A stretch of 64,000 bases of DNA, taken from Methanocella_A sp963792125 (GTDB lineage: Archaea; Halobacteriota; Methanocellia; Methanocellales; Methanocellaceae). The stretch lies in contig CAWBVA010000012.1 of assembly GCA_963792125.1 (NCBI GenBank), positions 930,001-994,000 on the forward strand, given 5' to 3'. Within the stretch, counting starts at the first letter, position 1; every line of letters begins with the position of its first letter. The position numbers were made by a program, and so were the translations under genes. A model generated the notes under the pieces. That model made no database searches. It saw only the letters and a list, made by a program, of their open reading frames with translations, and was not told where the DNA came from. This document shows positions 43,182 through 53,885 of this stretch, piece after piece.

Positions 43182-43382
43182 CTACCATCGCCTGGTTTCT
43201 ATCATCAGCGACAGGATTTCCACTGCGGGTCCTCCCGTGCTGCCCGGTACGATCTCCATCCAGGGCCGGGGCTTCAACGGGCATGCCATCGGGTCGGCGC
43301 AGGACATCCACAGATAGCGCAGGACGTCATTGCCTCCGTCAAGGAGCGCCTCGAGGACCTTTCCGGTCTCCTCCGCGTCCAC
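43182..43382 (-). CDS. Putative 66-residue protein
   Basis: From GTG 43382 (MDAEETGKVLEALLDGGNDV), preceded by GGAGGATGGAGG and, about 40 nt further up, a TATATA stretch. The sequence continues LRYLWMSCADPMACPLKPRP and WMEIVPGSTGGPAVEILSLM and reads like protein. No family recognised. It occupies a 590-nt gap that otherwise has no gene; the left 150 nt (43027-43180) look empty. Confidence 0.45.
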   Translation of the reverse strand: MDAEETGKVLEALLDGGNDVLRYLWMSCADPMACPLKPRPWMEIVPGSTGGPAVEILSLMIETRRW

Positions 43383-43581
43383 CCTCCATCCTCCATTACA
43401 GCAACTAATTATTTTTTTAGTCCTATATATCCGTTGTCGTCCCACCGGGACATCGTCATCCCCGAAACTTGTTGTACAGGCTAGAAGGCACCCGACACGG
43501 AGGCCACGATGGCCACAAAGTACACGAATTTTCAACGACATAGAGTTATAAATGCTGATTATATAAAATAGACCGGGAGTA

Positions 43582-44151
43582 ATGCCTGTGCTGCGGATAA
43601 ACGATAAGGTACCGGACTTAGAGGTCGACGCGTTCTACGAAGACCAGATCAGGAAGATCAAGTTTTCCGACTACCGGGGCGAGTGGATGGTGCTCATCTT
43701 TTACCCGGCAGACTTCACGTTCGTATGTCCTACGGAACTGGAGGAGATGGCCGACCTGTACGACCAGTTCCGCAGCCTCGGCGCGGAGGTGTTCAGCGTC
43801 AGCCGGGACACCGCGTTCGTGCACAAGGCGTGGCACGACACCTCGCCGAAGATCAAGAAGATCCGGTTCCCCATGCTCGCCGACACTACAACGAAGCTCT
43901 GCAACGAGTTCGGCACATACATACCCGACGAAGGCGTTTCCCTCCGGGCGAGCTTCATCATCGACCCGGACGGGTACCTGAAAGCCATGGAGATGCACGA
44001 CAACAGCTTCGGCCGGAGTGCAAAGGAGCTATTACGCAAGCTGGAGGCTGCGAAGTTCGTGCGCGATCACAAGGGCAATGTCTGTCCCGCAAGCTGGGAG
44101 CCCGGCGAGGAGACAATAAAGCCGTCCCTCGACCTGGTGGGGAAGATGTAA
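43582..44151 (+). CDS. ahpC: 2-Cys peroxiredoxin (AhpC)
   Basis: 189 residues. The peroxidatic Cys is in YPADFTFVCPTELEEM and the resolving Cys in GNVCPASWEPG, typical AhpC/Prx1-type placement. LRASFIIDPDGYLKAMEMHD is the conserved C-terminal strand. It reduces hydrogen peroxide and organic peroxides; the partner reductant is not encoded nearby. A GGCGGCC/GGCCGCC hairpin follows the stop. Contrast with the cysteine-free relative at 10771. Confidence 0.95.
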   Translation: MPVLRINDKVPDLEVDAFYEDQIRKIKFSDYRGEWMVLIFYPADFTFVCPTELEEMADLYDQFRSLGAEVFSVSRDTAFVHKAWHDTSPKIKKIRFPMLADTTTKLCNEFGTYIPDEGVSLRASFIIDPDGYLKAMEMHDNSFGRSAKELLRKLEAAKFVRDHKGNVCPASWEPGEETIKPSLDLVGKM

Positions 44152-44248
44152 AGGGGCGGCCGCAGGCCGCCGATTTAGGCACACGGCAGGGCAGAGACCG
44201 ATATATTTATTAACAAGATATGACATTTCTGTGTTGCAATATCTGGTT

Positions 44249-44322
44249 GCCTCGGTGGCTTAGCCCGGCATAGCGCGTCCTTGGTAAGGACGAGGTCGCG
44301 AGTTCAAATCTCGCCCGAGGCT
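44249..44322 (+). tRNA. tRNA-Thr (anticodon GGT)
   Basis: 74 nt. Acceptor arms GCCTCGG/CCGAGGC, anticodon stem CGTCC/GGACG with loop TTGGTAA (anticodon GGT), T arm GCGAG-TTCAAAT-CTCGC, discriminator T, no intron and CCA not encoded. A TATA-like GATATATTTATTA lies about 40 nt upstream. Confidence 0.95.
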
Positions 44323-44484
44323 CTTCATTTTTCGCCTGTTGCCCTTTCCCGGGCCACATCGCGGTTTTTTACTCAAGCCCATACTAAGCGATAACGTTTA
44401 TTATATGACAGAGTAATATTCATCCAATTAGATTTTATATCATCAGGATAAATCGGGGACAGCGAAGTTCGCGGTGAATGATCG

Positions 44485-46757
44485 ATGGCAGGCCACAGAC
44501 GTAATCTTTCTAACAGCTCCGAGCAGGAGCGGCTGCACGAGTACAAGCGTTTCCAGTCTACGCTGCTCAGCAACCTGCCCGGCATGGCCTATCGGTGCCG
44601 CAACGATGCCGACTGGACCATGGAATACGTGAGCGACGGCTGTTTCGAGCTGACCGGCTACGCGCCGGACGACCTGATACTCAGCCGCAGCATTTCTTAT
44701 AACCAGCTCATCCACCCTGACGACCGGAAAATGGTCTGGGACGAGAGTCCGGCGGGCGCTGGAGCGAAACGAGCCGTACAAGATCACTTACCGAATCATC
44801 ACCGCCGGCGGCCAGGAAAAGTGGGTGTGGGAACAGGGACGGCTGGCCCCGGCCGACGCCGGCGGCGAGGTGTTCCTCGAAGGCTTTATCACCGACACTA
44901 CCGAGCAGAAGCGCGCTGAAGATGCGCTGAGGAAGAGCGAGGCCAAGCTGGAGAGCATCTTCCGGAGCGCGCCCGCCGGTATCGGCGTGGTCGTCAACCG
45001 GGTCGTCACGGAAGCGAACGAGCGGCTGTGCGAGATGACCGGCTATACCCGTGAAGAGCTGCTGGGCAGGAACGCCCGCATGCTGTACCTCACGGACGAG
45101 GAATACGAGTTCGTGGGCCGGGTCAAGTACGACCTGATTGAAAAGACCGGCAGCGGCGTAGTCGAGACACAATGGCGCCGAAAGGACGGTACGCTGATCG
45201 ACATCCTGCTCAGCTCCTCGCCCATCGACCGGACCAATGTCGCCGCAGGAGTCACGTTCACCGCCCTCGACATCACCAAGCGGAAGCAGGCCGAGGAAGA
45301 GTTCTCCCGGCTCGCGACCATCGTCATGTCCAGCGACGACGCTATCCTCAGCAAACGTCTCGACGGGACGATCATCAGCTGGAACCGTGGTGCGGAGCGC
45401 CTGTTCGGCTACACCGCCGCCGAGGCCGTCGGCCGCCCTATCGACATCGTCGTGCCCCCGGAGCGTGCCGGGGAAATACCGGCAAATCCTGGAAAAAGTC
45501 CGGAACGGCGAGCGAATCGAGCACTATGAGACCGAGCGCCTCACCAAGGACGGCCGGAGAATCGTCGTCTCTATCACCATATCCCCCATCAAGGACGTTG
45601 CCGGCAACATCGTCGGTGCCTCGACCATCTCCCGCGACATCACCGAGAGCAAGCAGGCGGAGAAGGCCCTGAAGAAGAGCCAGTTCATCCTGGCGAAATC
45701 GCAGGAGATGGCCCACGTGGGCAACTGGGCCTGGAACGTGCAGACCAACGAGATCAACTGGTCCGACGAGGGGTTCCGCATCTTCGGCTGCCGGCCGCAG
45801 GAGATCAACCCGACCTTCGAGTGGCTCATGTCGCACGTCTACCCGGACGACCGGGAGATGGTGGCGGAGACGTACGAGAAGATCCGCCTCAAGGGGTGGC
45901 TGGGGAGCTTTGACTACCGCATCGTCAGGCCGGACGGCTCCATACGCTACGTGAACACCGTGGCGGATAAGATCGTCCGTAACGGCGCCGGCAAAATGAA
46001 GTGGGTCTACGGCATCACCCAGGACATCACCGTGCGCAAGCAGTCGGAGATCGCCATGGAGGAAGCCAGGGCCCGGTCGGAACTGTACCTGGACCTGATG
46101 GGCCACGACATCAACAACATGAACCAGATCGCGCTGGGCTATCTCGAAATCACGCTGTCCGAGGCGGGCCTCGACGGACGCCAGCGGGACATGCTGTCGA
46201 AGTCGCTGGGCGCCATCCAGGCCAGTTCCCGGCTCATCGAGAACGTCCGGAAGCTGCAGCAGGCCAGTTCTGCGAGGAAGGGCTTTGTCGAGACCAACGT
46301 CGACGAGCTGCTCCGGCGGGCGCAGTCCACCTTCTCGAAAGTGCCCGGCACGAAGGCGACCATCCGGTACTCGGCCACCGCGCAGGACTGCACAGTCATG
46401 GCGGACGGGCTGTTGTACGACGTTTTCGCCAACATCGTGGGCAATGCAGTGAAGCACGGCGGGGAGGAGCCGGTCATCGACATCTGGCTCGAGGCGACCA
46501 GGATAAAGGACCGGAAGTACTGCAGGGTCGCCGTCGAGGACGACGGGCCCGGCATACCGGACGAGATGAAGGAGAAGGTCTTCGACCGGATGCGACGCGG
46601 CGATACGAAGGCAAAGGGCAGCGGCCTGGGCCTGTATCTTGTGAAGACGCTGGTCGAGAGCTATGGCGGCCTCGTGTGGGCCGAAGACCGTGTGCCCGGC
46701 GACTGCAGCAAAGGCTGCCGGTTCGTTATACTGCTGCCCGTAGCACCGAAGGATTGA
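44485..46757 (+). CDS. Multi-PAS histidine kinase 1 (two frame breaks)
   Basis: Four PAS domains with PAC motifs (FITDTTEQKRAEDAL; TALDITKRKQAEEE; STISRDITESKQAEKAL; GITQDITVRKQSE), then a helical region with DLMGHDINNMNQIALGYLE as the H-box and a GHKL ATPase with GNAVKH (N box), DDGPGIPDEMKE (G1) and GSGLGLYLVK (G2). No membrane helix or receiver domain, so it is a cytoplasmic sensor. Frames change near 44755 and 45480, each by one surplus base. About 757 residues when joined. Confidence 0.85.
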
Positions 46758-46986
46758 AGACATTTATACGACAACGACCGTTTCCGCCGGCCAGGTCATT
46801 GCAGGCGGGCATCATTTGATGGCCGTTTAATATAATAATCCGATTAGATTTTATATTATTAACATAAAATCCCGAATTAGCTGGTTTACTAGCTTACCGG
46901 GGGAACAGTCGATTAGCAGATACTGCCGTTGCAGGAAGCTCAAAGATATTGATGAAGTCGCCGCGTGTAAAAGGGTAGACGAAGTC

Positions 46987-49228
46987 TTGCAGCCAGAGCG
47001 GTCGCAGCTCATGGGCATATTCGATTGCATCGACGAGGCCATCTACGTCGCCGACCCTTATACCTACGAGATCCTTTATGCCAACAAAGCGATGCAGGAC
47101 ATGTACAAAAAGCCCCTGATTGGAGACATCTGCTACCGGGAAATCCAGAATAAAAGCGCTCCCTGCGAGTTTTGCACCAACGGCATCCTTTTCCGGGAAA
47201 AAGGCAAGCCCTACCGGTGGGAATACCACAGCCCTGTGGTTGATCGGGACTTCCTTGTAGTGGACCGGCTCATCAGGTGGCCGGACGGCCGGGACGTGCG
47301 TTTCGAGCTTGCCGTCGATATCACAGAGCATAAACGGGCAGAGAAAGAGATCGCCGGACTAGCGTCCATCGTCAGCTCCAGCGACGACGCGATCATCAGC
47401 AAGACGCTGGACGGCACCATTACCAGCTGGAACACGGGCGCCGAAAAGCTCTACGGGTACACTGCGGCCGAAGCCGTCGGCCGTCCGATCGGGCTCATTA
47501 TGACCTCCGAGCTCTCGGAGGAGCTTAACGGCCTCACGGAGAGGATACGGCTCGGTGAACGCATTGAGCACTACGAGACCGTCCGGGTCACGAAGGACGG
47601 CCGGAAGATCGATGTGTCCATCACTATCTCTCCAATGCTTGATGCCGCAGGCAACGTCGTGGGCGCCTCCACCATCGCCCGGGATGTCACCGAACACAGG
47701 CGGGCGGACCGGGCATTGAAGAGGAGCCAGTTCATCCTGGCGAAGTCGCAGGAGATCGCCCACGTGGGCAACTGGGCCTGGAACCATCAGACGGGCGAGC
47801 TCAACTGGTCCGATGAGGGATTCCGTATCTTTGGCTACCGGACGGGCGAGATCAAGCCGTCCATAAGCTGGCTCATGTCCCGTGTCCACCCTGATGACCG
47901 GCACTTGCTGTCAGAGGTCATCGACGCCGTCCAGCGGAAGGGAAAGCAGGGCAGCATTGACTACCGCATCGTGACGCCTGACGGCTCGGTGCGGTACGTC
48001 AACTCGGTGCTCGACAGGATCGTCCGGGACGGGGCGGGCCGCATCATGTGGGCTTACGGCATCAACCAGGACGTCACCGATCGTAAGCTGGCCGAGGAAA
48101 GGCTGAAGAGGAGCCAGTTCATCCTGGCGAAGTCACAGGAGATGGCCCACGTGGGCAACTGGGCCTGGAACCCTCAGACCGGCGAGCTTAACGGGTCCGA
48201 CGAGAACTACCGCATCTTCGGCTACAAGCCTCATGAGATCAAGCCTGACCTGGAATGGGTCATGTCATGCGTGCACCCCAACGATCTCCATTTACTGTCC
48301 GCCATGCTGGAGTCCGCCCGGCGCAGCGGGACGAGGGGCAGCGTCGACTACCGCATCGTGAGGCCGGACGGCTCGGTGCGGTACGTGAACACTCTCGCGG
48401 ACAAAGTCGTCCGCGATAAGGCCGGAAACGTGAAATGGGTTTACGGGATCACGCAGGACGTCACCGAGCGCAAGCGGGTGGAAAGAGCCCTCGAGGAAGC
48501 TAAAGCCCGGGCTGAGCTGTACCTTGACCTGATGGGCCATGATATCATCAACATGAACCAGATCGCGATGGGGTACCTGGAGCTGGCCATGGACGGTCCT
48601 GGCGTGGACGAAGGGCTGCGGAATGATGCTGTCCACATCGCTGGACTCCGTCAAGGCCAGCTCACGCCTCATCTACAATGTGCGAAAGCTGCAGCGGATC
48701 AGCACGGGTGAGATGAGTCTCGTGGTGACCGGCATCGATCCGGTCCTGCGGCAGACACTATCCGCCTATTCAAATGTCCCGGGTACCAGCGCTAAGATCA
48801 ATTACGTGCCCGACGCTTCCGGCTGCGCGACCATGGCGGACGAGCTTCTCTACGACATTTTCACGAACATCGTCGACAACGCGATCAAGCACTGCAGCCC
48901 GGAGCCCTCCGTGAACATAAGGCTGGAGAAGGCAGAGGAGGACGGGAAAACGTATTGCAGGGTCGCCGTCGAGGACAACGGCCCTGGCATACCGGACGCG
49001 ATGAAGGAGGCGATCTTCGAGCGGATGTGCCAGGGTGATACGAAGATGAGGGGGAGCGGGCTCGGGCTGTACTTCGTCAAAAAGCTGGTCGGGAGCTACG
49101 GCGGGCGGGTGTGGGCTGAGGACTGTGTGCCCGGAGACCCTGGCAAGGGCAGCCGGTTCGTGGTGCTGCTGCCTGCTGTGGACAAAAAGATCGATACTGG
49201 CCCGACAGACGATAAACCGGGTGGATGA
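46987..49228 (+). CDS. Multi-PAS histidine kinase 2 (frame break near 48630)
   Basis: Same build as its neighbour: four PAS domains, H-box DLMGHDIINMNQIAMGYLEL, and ATPase with DNAIKH, DNGPGIPDAMKE, GSGLGLYFVK. The first PAS carries ICYREIQNKSAPCEFCTNGI, a Cys cluster that might bind metal or sense redox state. PAS units 3 and 4 repeat KRSQFILAKSQEMAHVGNWA almost exactly, as does kinase 1, indicating internal duplication. The frame breaks at about 48630 (one missing base before MMLSTSLDSV). Start is a TTG at 46987 or ATG 47011; the true start may lie upstream. Confidence 0.8.
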
Positions 49229-49335
49229 TCGGAGTCCTGGCCGGGCTCGTAGCAGGCTGGCGGCGGCTCGCACGCGCGTATGCGAATGCGACCTGTGCAC
49301 ATGCGTGATCTTCACCGGTATGCTGACATGATTAT

Positions 49336-49892
49336 TTACAGGTGCTCAATGCTTTCATGACTGAAGGGTGTATCGAGTGCATATCCGTTATTTTCCGCAA
49401 ACACCCCAATGGCTCTGGCGCAGTCTTTCAAGGCGTGATGCCCCGAAAGCGCCCGGATGCTGTCGCATTTAAGATTACAGGCATGCGAGTCAAGCCGGGC
49501 CCGGTGGAACGGCTGCATCTCCATCCAGCGCAGAACGGGTCGCTTCATTTCCGCCTGATCGAAAAGCTTCTCGACAAAACGCCTGTCGAACGACTGGTTC
49601 CATGCTGCCGCATGCCTGAACTCATGTTGATCGAGCAATTTCAGATATTGTCCGCATACTTCCGCAGGCCCCGGGGCCCTGGCGACCTCTTCAGAAGAAA
49701 TGCCATGGATGTGCCTGGTCTTTTCTGTCATCGAAGGATCGGGAATCCGTATCAGCGAGTACAGATGGAGTCGACGCATTCGATCATGCGTCTTTCGGGG
49801 TTGATGTCGGCGATCAGCGTGCCGAGGCTGACGGCATAATCTTCATCGTAAAGGCCGGTCGTTTCCGTGTCGATGACACTCCATAGCACCAT
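49336..49892 (-). CDS. DnaQ-like DEDDh 3'-5' exonuclease (frame break near 49763)
   Basis: From ATG 49892 the frame reads MVLWSVIDTETTGLYDEDYA with the ExoI motif DTETTG, then breaks at about 49763 and continues in the next frame with LYSLIRIPDPSMTEKTRHIH, HGISSEEV, ExoII-like AAWNQSFDRRFVEKL and ExoIII-like GHHALKDCARAIGV. All four acidic residues and the His of the DEDDh class are visible. About 185 residues. A free-standing exonuclease domain; proofreading or RNase T-like roles are possible. Confidence 0.75.
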
Positions 49893-50068
49893 TGCTTGTA
49901 CACCAGGTGGTTATCTGGCGTCCGGGGATATCATCTTATCGTCGCGTCATACAACCCCCGCATCAGGAGTGAACCACATGAAAGTGCCTTCAGGTTCCTT
50001 ATTCCAAAAACGTTGTGCACGTCGTGGCAGGTGCTGGCTTAGCCTATAATAGAGTCGATGACTTACAG

Positions 50069-50915
50069 TCATTGTTGCGACTTTTTCTCATATTCTTCCA
50101 CCCGGTCGAGCCACTCGTCGACCAGGCAGTTGAACACTTTCTCCTGCTCCACCTCGAGGCCGTGCCCGGCCCGGTCCAGCACGGCAAAGGTGCCGCGGGG
50201 ATAGTTACGGACGACCTTCAGCATGTCCTCCCAGCCCACGGTAGCATCCTGCCGTCCCGCCAGCAGCAGGGACGGCTTTATCAAAGGGATGTGCCGGCTT
50301 CTCGATGTCAAAGGAAAAGCCGTAGCCAGTCAGCTGGAACCGGTTCAAAAATGCTTCGTCCTTCGATCGCATGCCAGGGACGATGTCCTTCTGGAACCGT
50401 TCCCACCGCTTTTTGTCCTGCAGCACCAGCATGCGCTCGAAAAACGATCTGACGTCAGGCTCGATGCCTGCCAGCAGCCCCTCGTCCCGGAAGAACGTCG
50501 CCCGGGGCGGCAGCGTGCGATTTTTCCGGTCCGCTATGATCACCGGGCAGATAAGCAGTATCCCGTCCAGCCGTTCGGGGATGCGGTACACCATGCCCTG
50601 TGCAAGGTATCCGCCGTATGACTCGCCGGCCACGAGGAAACGGCCGTCAGGCACGACCTTTTCGCAGAATTTTATGACCGCGTCGAGCATTCCGTCGGCA
50701 TTTACGATGTCGTCCGTGCCCTTTGTCTTCCCCATGCCCGGCAGGTCGATATAGATGCGCTTCCAGCCCGGGCGGCCCCGGAAGATCGGCTCCATGCAGC
50801 CGGTCATGACGTGGTGGTCGATGCCGAAGCCGTGGAGCATCAGGACAGGGACGCCCTCCCCGTATGTCTCGTAGTAGATCTCCAGGCCGTCGACGTCGCA
50901 AATCATGTATGACAT
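50069..50915 (-). CDS. Alpha/beta hydrolase (frame break near 50285)
   Basis: Starts MSYMICDVDGLEIYYETYGE; the oxyanion segment is LMLHGFGIDHH, and the nucleophile elbow is GESYGG (Ser). The frame shifts near 50285, after KPAHPFDK, to PSLLLAGRQDATVGWEDMLK with the acidic residue, then DRAGHGLEVEQ with the catalytic His. Joined length about 281 residues. Substrate unknown. It follows histidine kinase 3 by 52 nt and may be co-transcribed. Confidence 0.8.
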
Positions 50916-50967
50916 ATTGGGCTAAAATGGATAAAATAGGTATTGCCCGCCATCAGCATGGCGTCAG

Positions 50968-52527
50968 TCAGGCTCCCGATGCTGGCAGGAGTACCGTGAA
51001 CCTGGTGCCTTTACGGTAATCTCCGCTGACCCGGTCTTCCACCCACACCTTCCCGGCAAACTCCTCGACCAGAGTTCTCACCAGATAGAGCCCCAGCCCT
51101 CTGCCCGAAGCCTTTGTTTTTCCTCTCTCCAGCCTGGAAAAGAGCTTGCTTTTCACCCCGTCAGGTATGCCGGGGCCATGGTCCTCGATGGTAACCCTGA
51201 AAAAGTCCTTTCCTCCTTCGTTCACCTTCGACAGATCGATGTCGATCACCACCGGCCTGTCCCGGGCCGAGTGCTTGATAGAATTCCCCACGAGGTTGGA
51301 GAACACGTCCTCAATCAGCCTGTTAGCTGTTACCAGACAGCTACCCGTCTCGTGATAACGGATGGTAATTTTAACCTCCCTGTCCGGCACTTTCGAGTAT
51401 TTCTTTTTCACGTCCTCCAGGACGTCACACAGGTCGATTATCCTCGCCTCCAGGCCGCCATGCCCGGCCTGCTGGAGCTTCGAGACGTTCTCAATGAGCT
51501 GCGAGCTGCTCCTCAGCATGTCCAGCGCGCCGTTTAACAGTCTGGCAGCGTTCTCATCGCCGGCCAGAGCCTGCTGTATCATCTCCAGGTTGCCCATGGC
51601 CACCATGTTCATATTGTTGATGTCGTGGCTCATCAGGTCTACGTACAGTTCCGCCTGGGCTTTGGCCTCTGCCAGCTCCCTGGTGCGTTCTTCGACCCGT
51701 CGCTCCAGCTCCTCGTAAGCCCTGCGAAGCGCATCCTCTGCCCGTTTCCGGTCGCGTATGTCCCGGCAGATGCCCCTGAAGCCTCTCAAGGTGCCGTCAC
51801 TGTCATAGACCGGGGTGACGTTCATCTCGAAGTCAACGAGCTCGCCGTGCCTGCTGATCAGGGTTTTCTCGGCCACGGCAAATTGTCCGTGTCGTCTGGC
51901 CAGGCCCTCCAGGATCTCCGATAAACGTTTAGCGTGAGCGGGGTCCGTGAAGCTGTAAATCGATTTGCCCAGGATCTCTTCCGGCCGGTACCCGAGATAA
52001 TCCATGACCCTGGGGCTGGAATACGTAAAGATGCCCCCGCCATTTATCTCCCATACCCAGTCATAGATGCTCTCGACGAGGTTCCTGAACTTTTCCTCGC
52101 TTTTCCGGACGGCTTCTTCCGCACGTTTACGCTCGGTTATATCTCTCGAAATACCCTGGATACCGATGATCTCTCCTTTACTGTTTATTATGGGGGAAGT
52201 CTTCACCTCGAAGGGGGCGCGTTGTCCGTATCCGTTGACGATAACCACCTCGTAAGGCGGAATATCCTCGTTGCGCAAACGTCTCTCCAGCTTTTCCTTT
52301 AATACGGGGACGTACTCGGGCGCCACGAAGTCCCAGGCCTTTTTCCCGATGATGTCGCTTAGCGGGATATGGACGATCTTTTCAACATTTTCCGTCATGA
52401 ACTGCCAGGTGCCTTCCAGGTCGGTGGTCCAGAGGATATCGCCCGAGTTCTCCAGCAGGAACCGGTACCGGTCCTCGCCGGACTTTAGCTTATTTTGCTC
52501 TGCCTGATTATTGTACTGGCGTTTCAT
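50968..52527 (-). CDS. PAS histidine kinase 3
   Basis: 519 residues, intact. Two PAS domains (residues ~15-135 and ~140-260) with ISRDITERKRAEEA and ICRDIRDRKRAEDA, a coiled coil (LRRAYEELERRVEERTRELA), H-box VDLMSHDINNMNMVAMGNLE and ATPase motifs GNSIKH, EDHGPGIPDG, GRGLGLYLVR. It shares the unusual SHDINNMN box with kinases 1 and 2 and, like them, has no receiver or membrane part. A response regulator is not encoded nearby. Confidence 0.92.
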   Translation of the reverse strand: MKRQYNNQAEQNKLKSGEDRYRFLLENSGDILWTTDLEGTWQFMTENVEKIVHIPLSDIIGKKAWDFVAPEYVPVLKEKLERRLRNEDIPPYEVVIVNGYGQRAPFEVKTSPIINSKGEIIGIQGISRDITERKRAEEAVRKSEEKFRNLVESIYDWVWEINGGGIFTYSSPRVMDYLGYRPEEILGKSIYSFTDPAHAKRLSEILEGLARRHGQFAVAEKTLISRHGELVDFEMNVTPVYDSDGTLRGFRGICRDIRDRKRAEDALRRAYEELERRVEERTRELAEAKAQAELYVDLMSHDINNMNMVAMGNLEMIQQALAGDENAARLLNGALDMLRSSSQLIENVSKLQQAGHGGLEARIIDLCDVLEDVKKKYSKVPDREVKITIRYHETGSCLVTANRLIEDVFSNLVGNSIKHSARDRPVVIDIDLSKVNEGGKDFFRVTIEDHGPGIPDGVKSKLFSRLERGKTKASGRGLGLYLVRTLVEEFAGKVWVEDRVSGDYRKGTRFTVLLPASGA

Positions 52528-52733
52528 ATCAATCGATATCCTTGCTGGCTGTTGATAGCGCGAATGTAGAAAGAATTAATAGATATTTCTGTCACGGAAT
52601 GATATACCTTATTTGGAAAATAATGAATAAAAACGGGGTTGAATGCCGTTTAAACGCCTGTCGGGCAAATAATCGGAAAATATGCTCTGACCGACCCTAA
52701 CAGTTATATCCGGGCAGGTCAATAGCAGAAAGG

Positions 52734-52952
52734 ATGAGCACTATGGCCGTCAAAATTCCCAGTGAAGTGGCTCTTTCGATCTGCCGGAAAATCCGCGACG
52801 AGAACAGGGGCTTTCCCGCCTCGTTGCAGGCGCTGCGGTGCCGGAATTGCGAGGCATGCTGCAATGGCGCCGTGATCAAGTCGTCGCGCGACGGCAGAGC
52901 CTGTTGCCTGGTCCGTCAGAGATATGCCATGACCGTCGCCGTAAAAGTATGA
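52734..52952 (+). CDS. Small cysteine-rich protein
   Basis: 72 residues (MSTMAVKIPSEVALSICRKI). The Cys pattern CRNCEACC-x13-CC suggests a zinc or iron-sulfur site. An alternative start is ATG 52743. A TATA-like CAGTTATATCC lies upstream. It converges with the phosphoesterase gene with four bases between them. No family recognised. Confidence 0.5.
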   Translation: MSTMAVKIPSEVALSICRKIRDENRGFPASLQALRCRNCEACCNGAVIKSSRDGRACCLVRQRYAMTVAVKV

Positions 52953-52956
52953 CTTT

Positions 52957-53820
52957 TCAAGGCGGCACAGCATCCCGGCCCAGCGCGAAGCTCAGCATCG
53001 AGATAAAACGCTTTCCGTCTTTCTTATAGTAGACTCCGAAATAGCACCTGTCCCAGCCGTAGCGCCGATAGTACCCGGCCGGCCCCGCGAGGCCGAGGCG
53101 CACGATATAGTTCGCATCGTCCTCCAGCGCGATTTTTTTCTCCTCGACTTTCCGGCCGCCGGCCGTGAACGCGACCTGTTCGAGGCTGAACAGGATGTCC
53201 TCTACCTTCCCGTCCCGTTCCCTGTACGCGGCCTCTGCGTGCTCGTGGCCGCAGACGATGGCATAGCCAGGTCTCATGGACGGTCCCACGACGGCAAATG
53301 CTTCCTCCGGCATATAGTGGTAGCCGCTCAGGTCGTAGTAGCTCGTCCCGGCGCGGGATATGCGCTGCCACGTCTGCGATGCGGTCCATGCGGTCATCGG
53401 CCCGGTGTCGCCAGTGCACGTCGTGGCCGGGTCCAGCGGCCCGCCATGGACGGCATACAGACGCTCTTTGCTGTCGGCATAGGCGACGGGCATATCCCGA
53501 AAGAACTCCTCCCATCCTCCCCGGCTGCGGCATTCCTCGTGCGCCTCGAGGCTCTTTGCATCGCTGCCGGACACGGGGACCGACCAGACGAATGCCTCGT
53601 CGTGGTTGCCGAGCACCGACGTCAGGCCCGGGATGCTTTTCAGGCGGTCGATCACCTCGCAGGGGCTGTATCCTCGCTGCATGGCGTCTCCTAAGTTAAA
53701 AGTCCGTTCCGTACGGCCGTAGCGCCTGGCGAACGTGCGGCCGCCGGCAAGACGCAGGATCGCGTCCAGCGCGCCGATGTCGGCGTGTACGTCAGAAAAC
53801 AGCAGTATACAGCCTTGCAT
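52957..53820 (-). CDS. Calcineurin-like metallophosphoesterase
   Basis: From MQGCILLFSDVHADIGALDA (ATG 53820). Metal-binding motifs: SDVHAD, NLGDAMQRG, VLGNHDE, VHGGP and CGHEHAE, the complete phosphoesterase set. 287 residues. It resembles predicted cytoplasmic phosphatases of the YfcE/Ser-Thr type; substrate unknown. Confidence 0.88.
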   Translation of the reverse strand: MQGCILLFSDVHADIGALDAILRLAGGRTFARRYGRTERTFNLGDAMQRGYSPCEVIDRLKSIPGLTSVLGNHDEAFVWSVPVSGSDAKSLEAHEECRSRGGWEEFFRDMPVAYADSKERLYAVHGGPLDPATTCTGDTGPMTAWTASQTWQRISRAGTSYYDLSGYHYMPEEAFAVVGPSMRPGYAIVCGHEHAEAAYRERDGKVEDILFSLEQVAFTAGGRKVEEKKIALEDDANYIVRLGLAGPAGYYRRYGWDRCYFGVYYKKDGKRFISMLSFALGRDAVPP

Positions 53821-53885
53821 CGAGGAAGGGAACGGCGGGAAACACAATAACCTTTACGACGTCGAGGGCCCGGACGTCGTCACCC

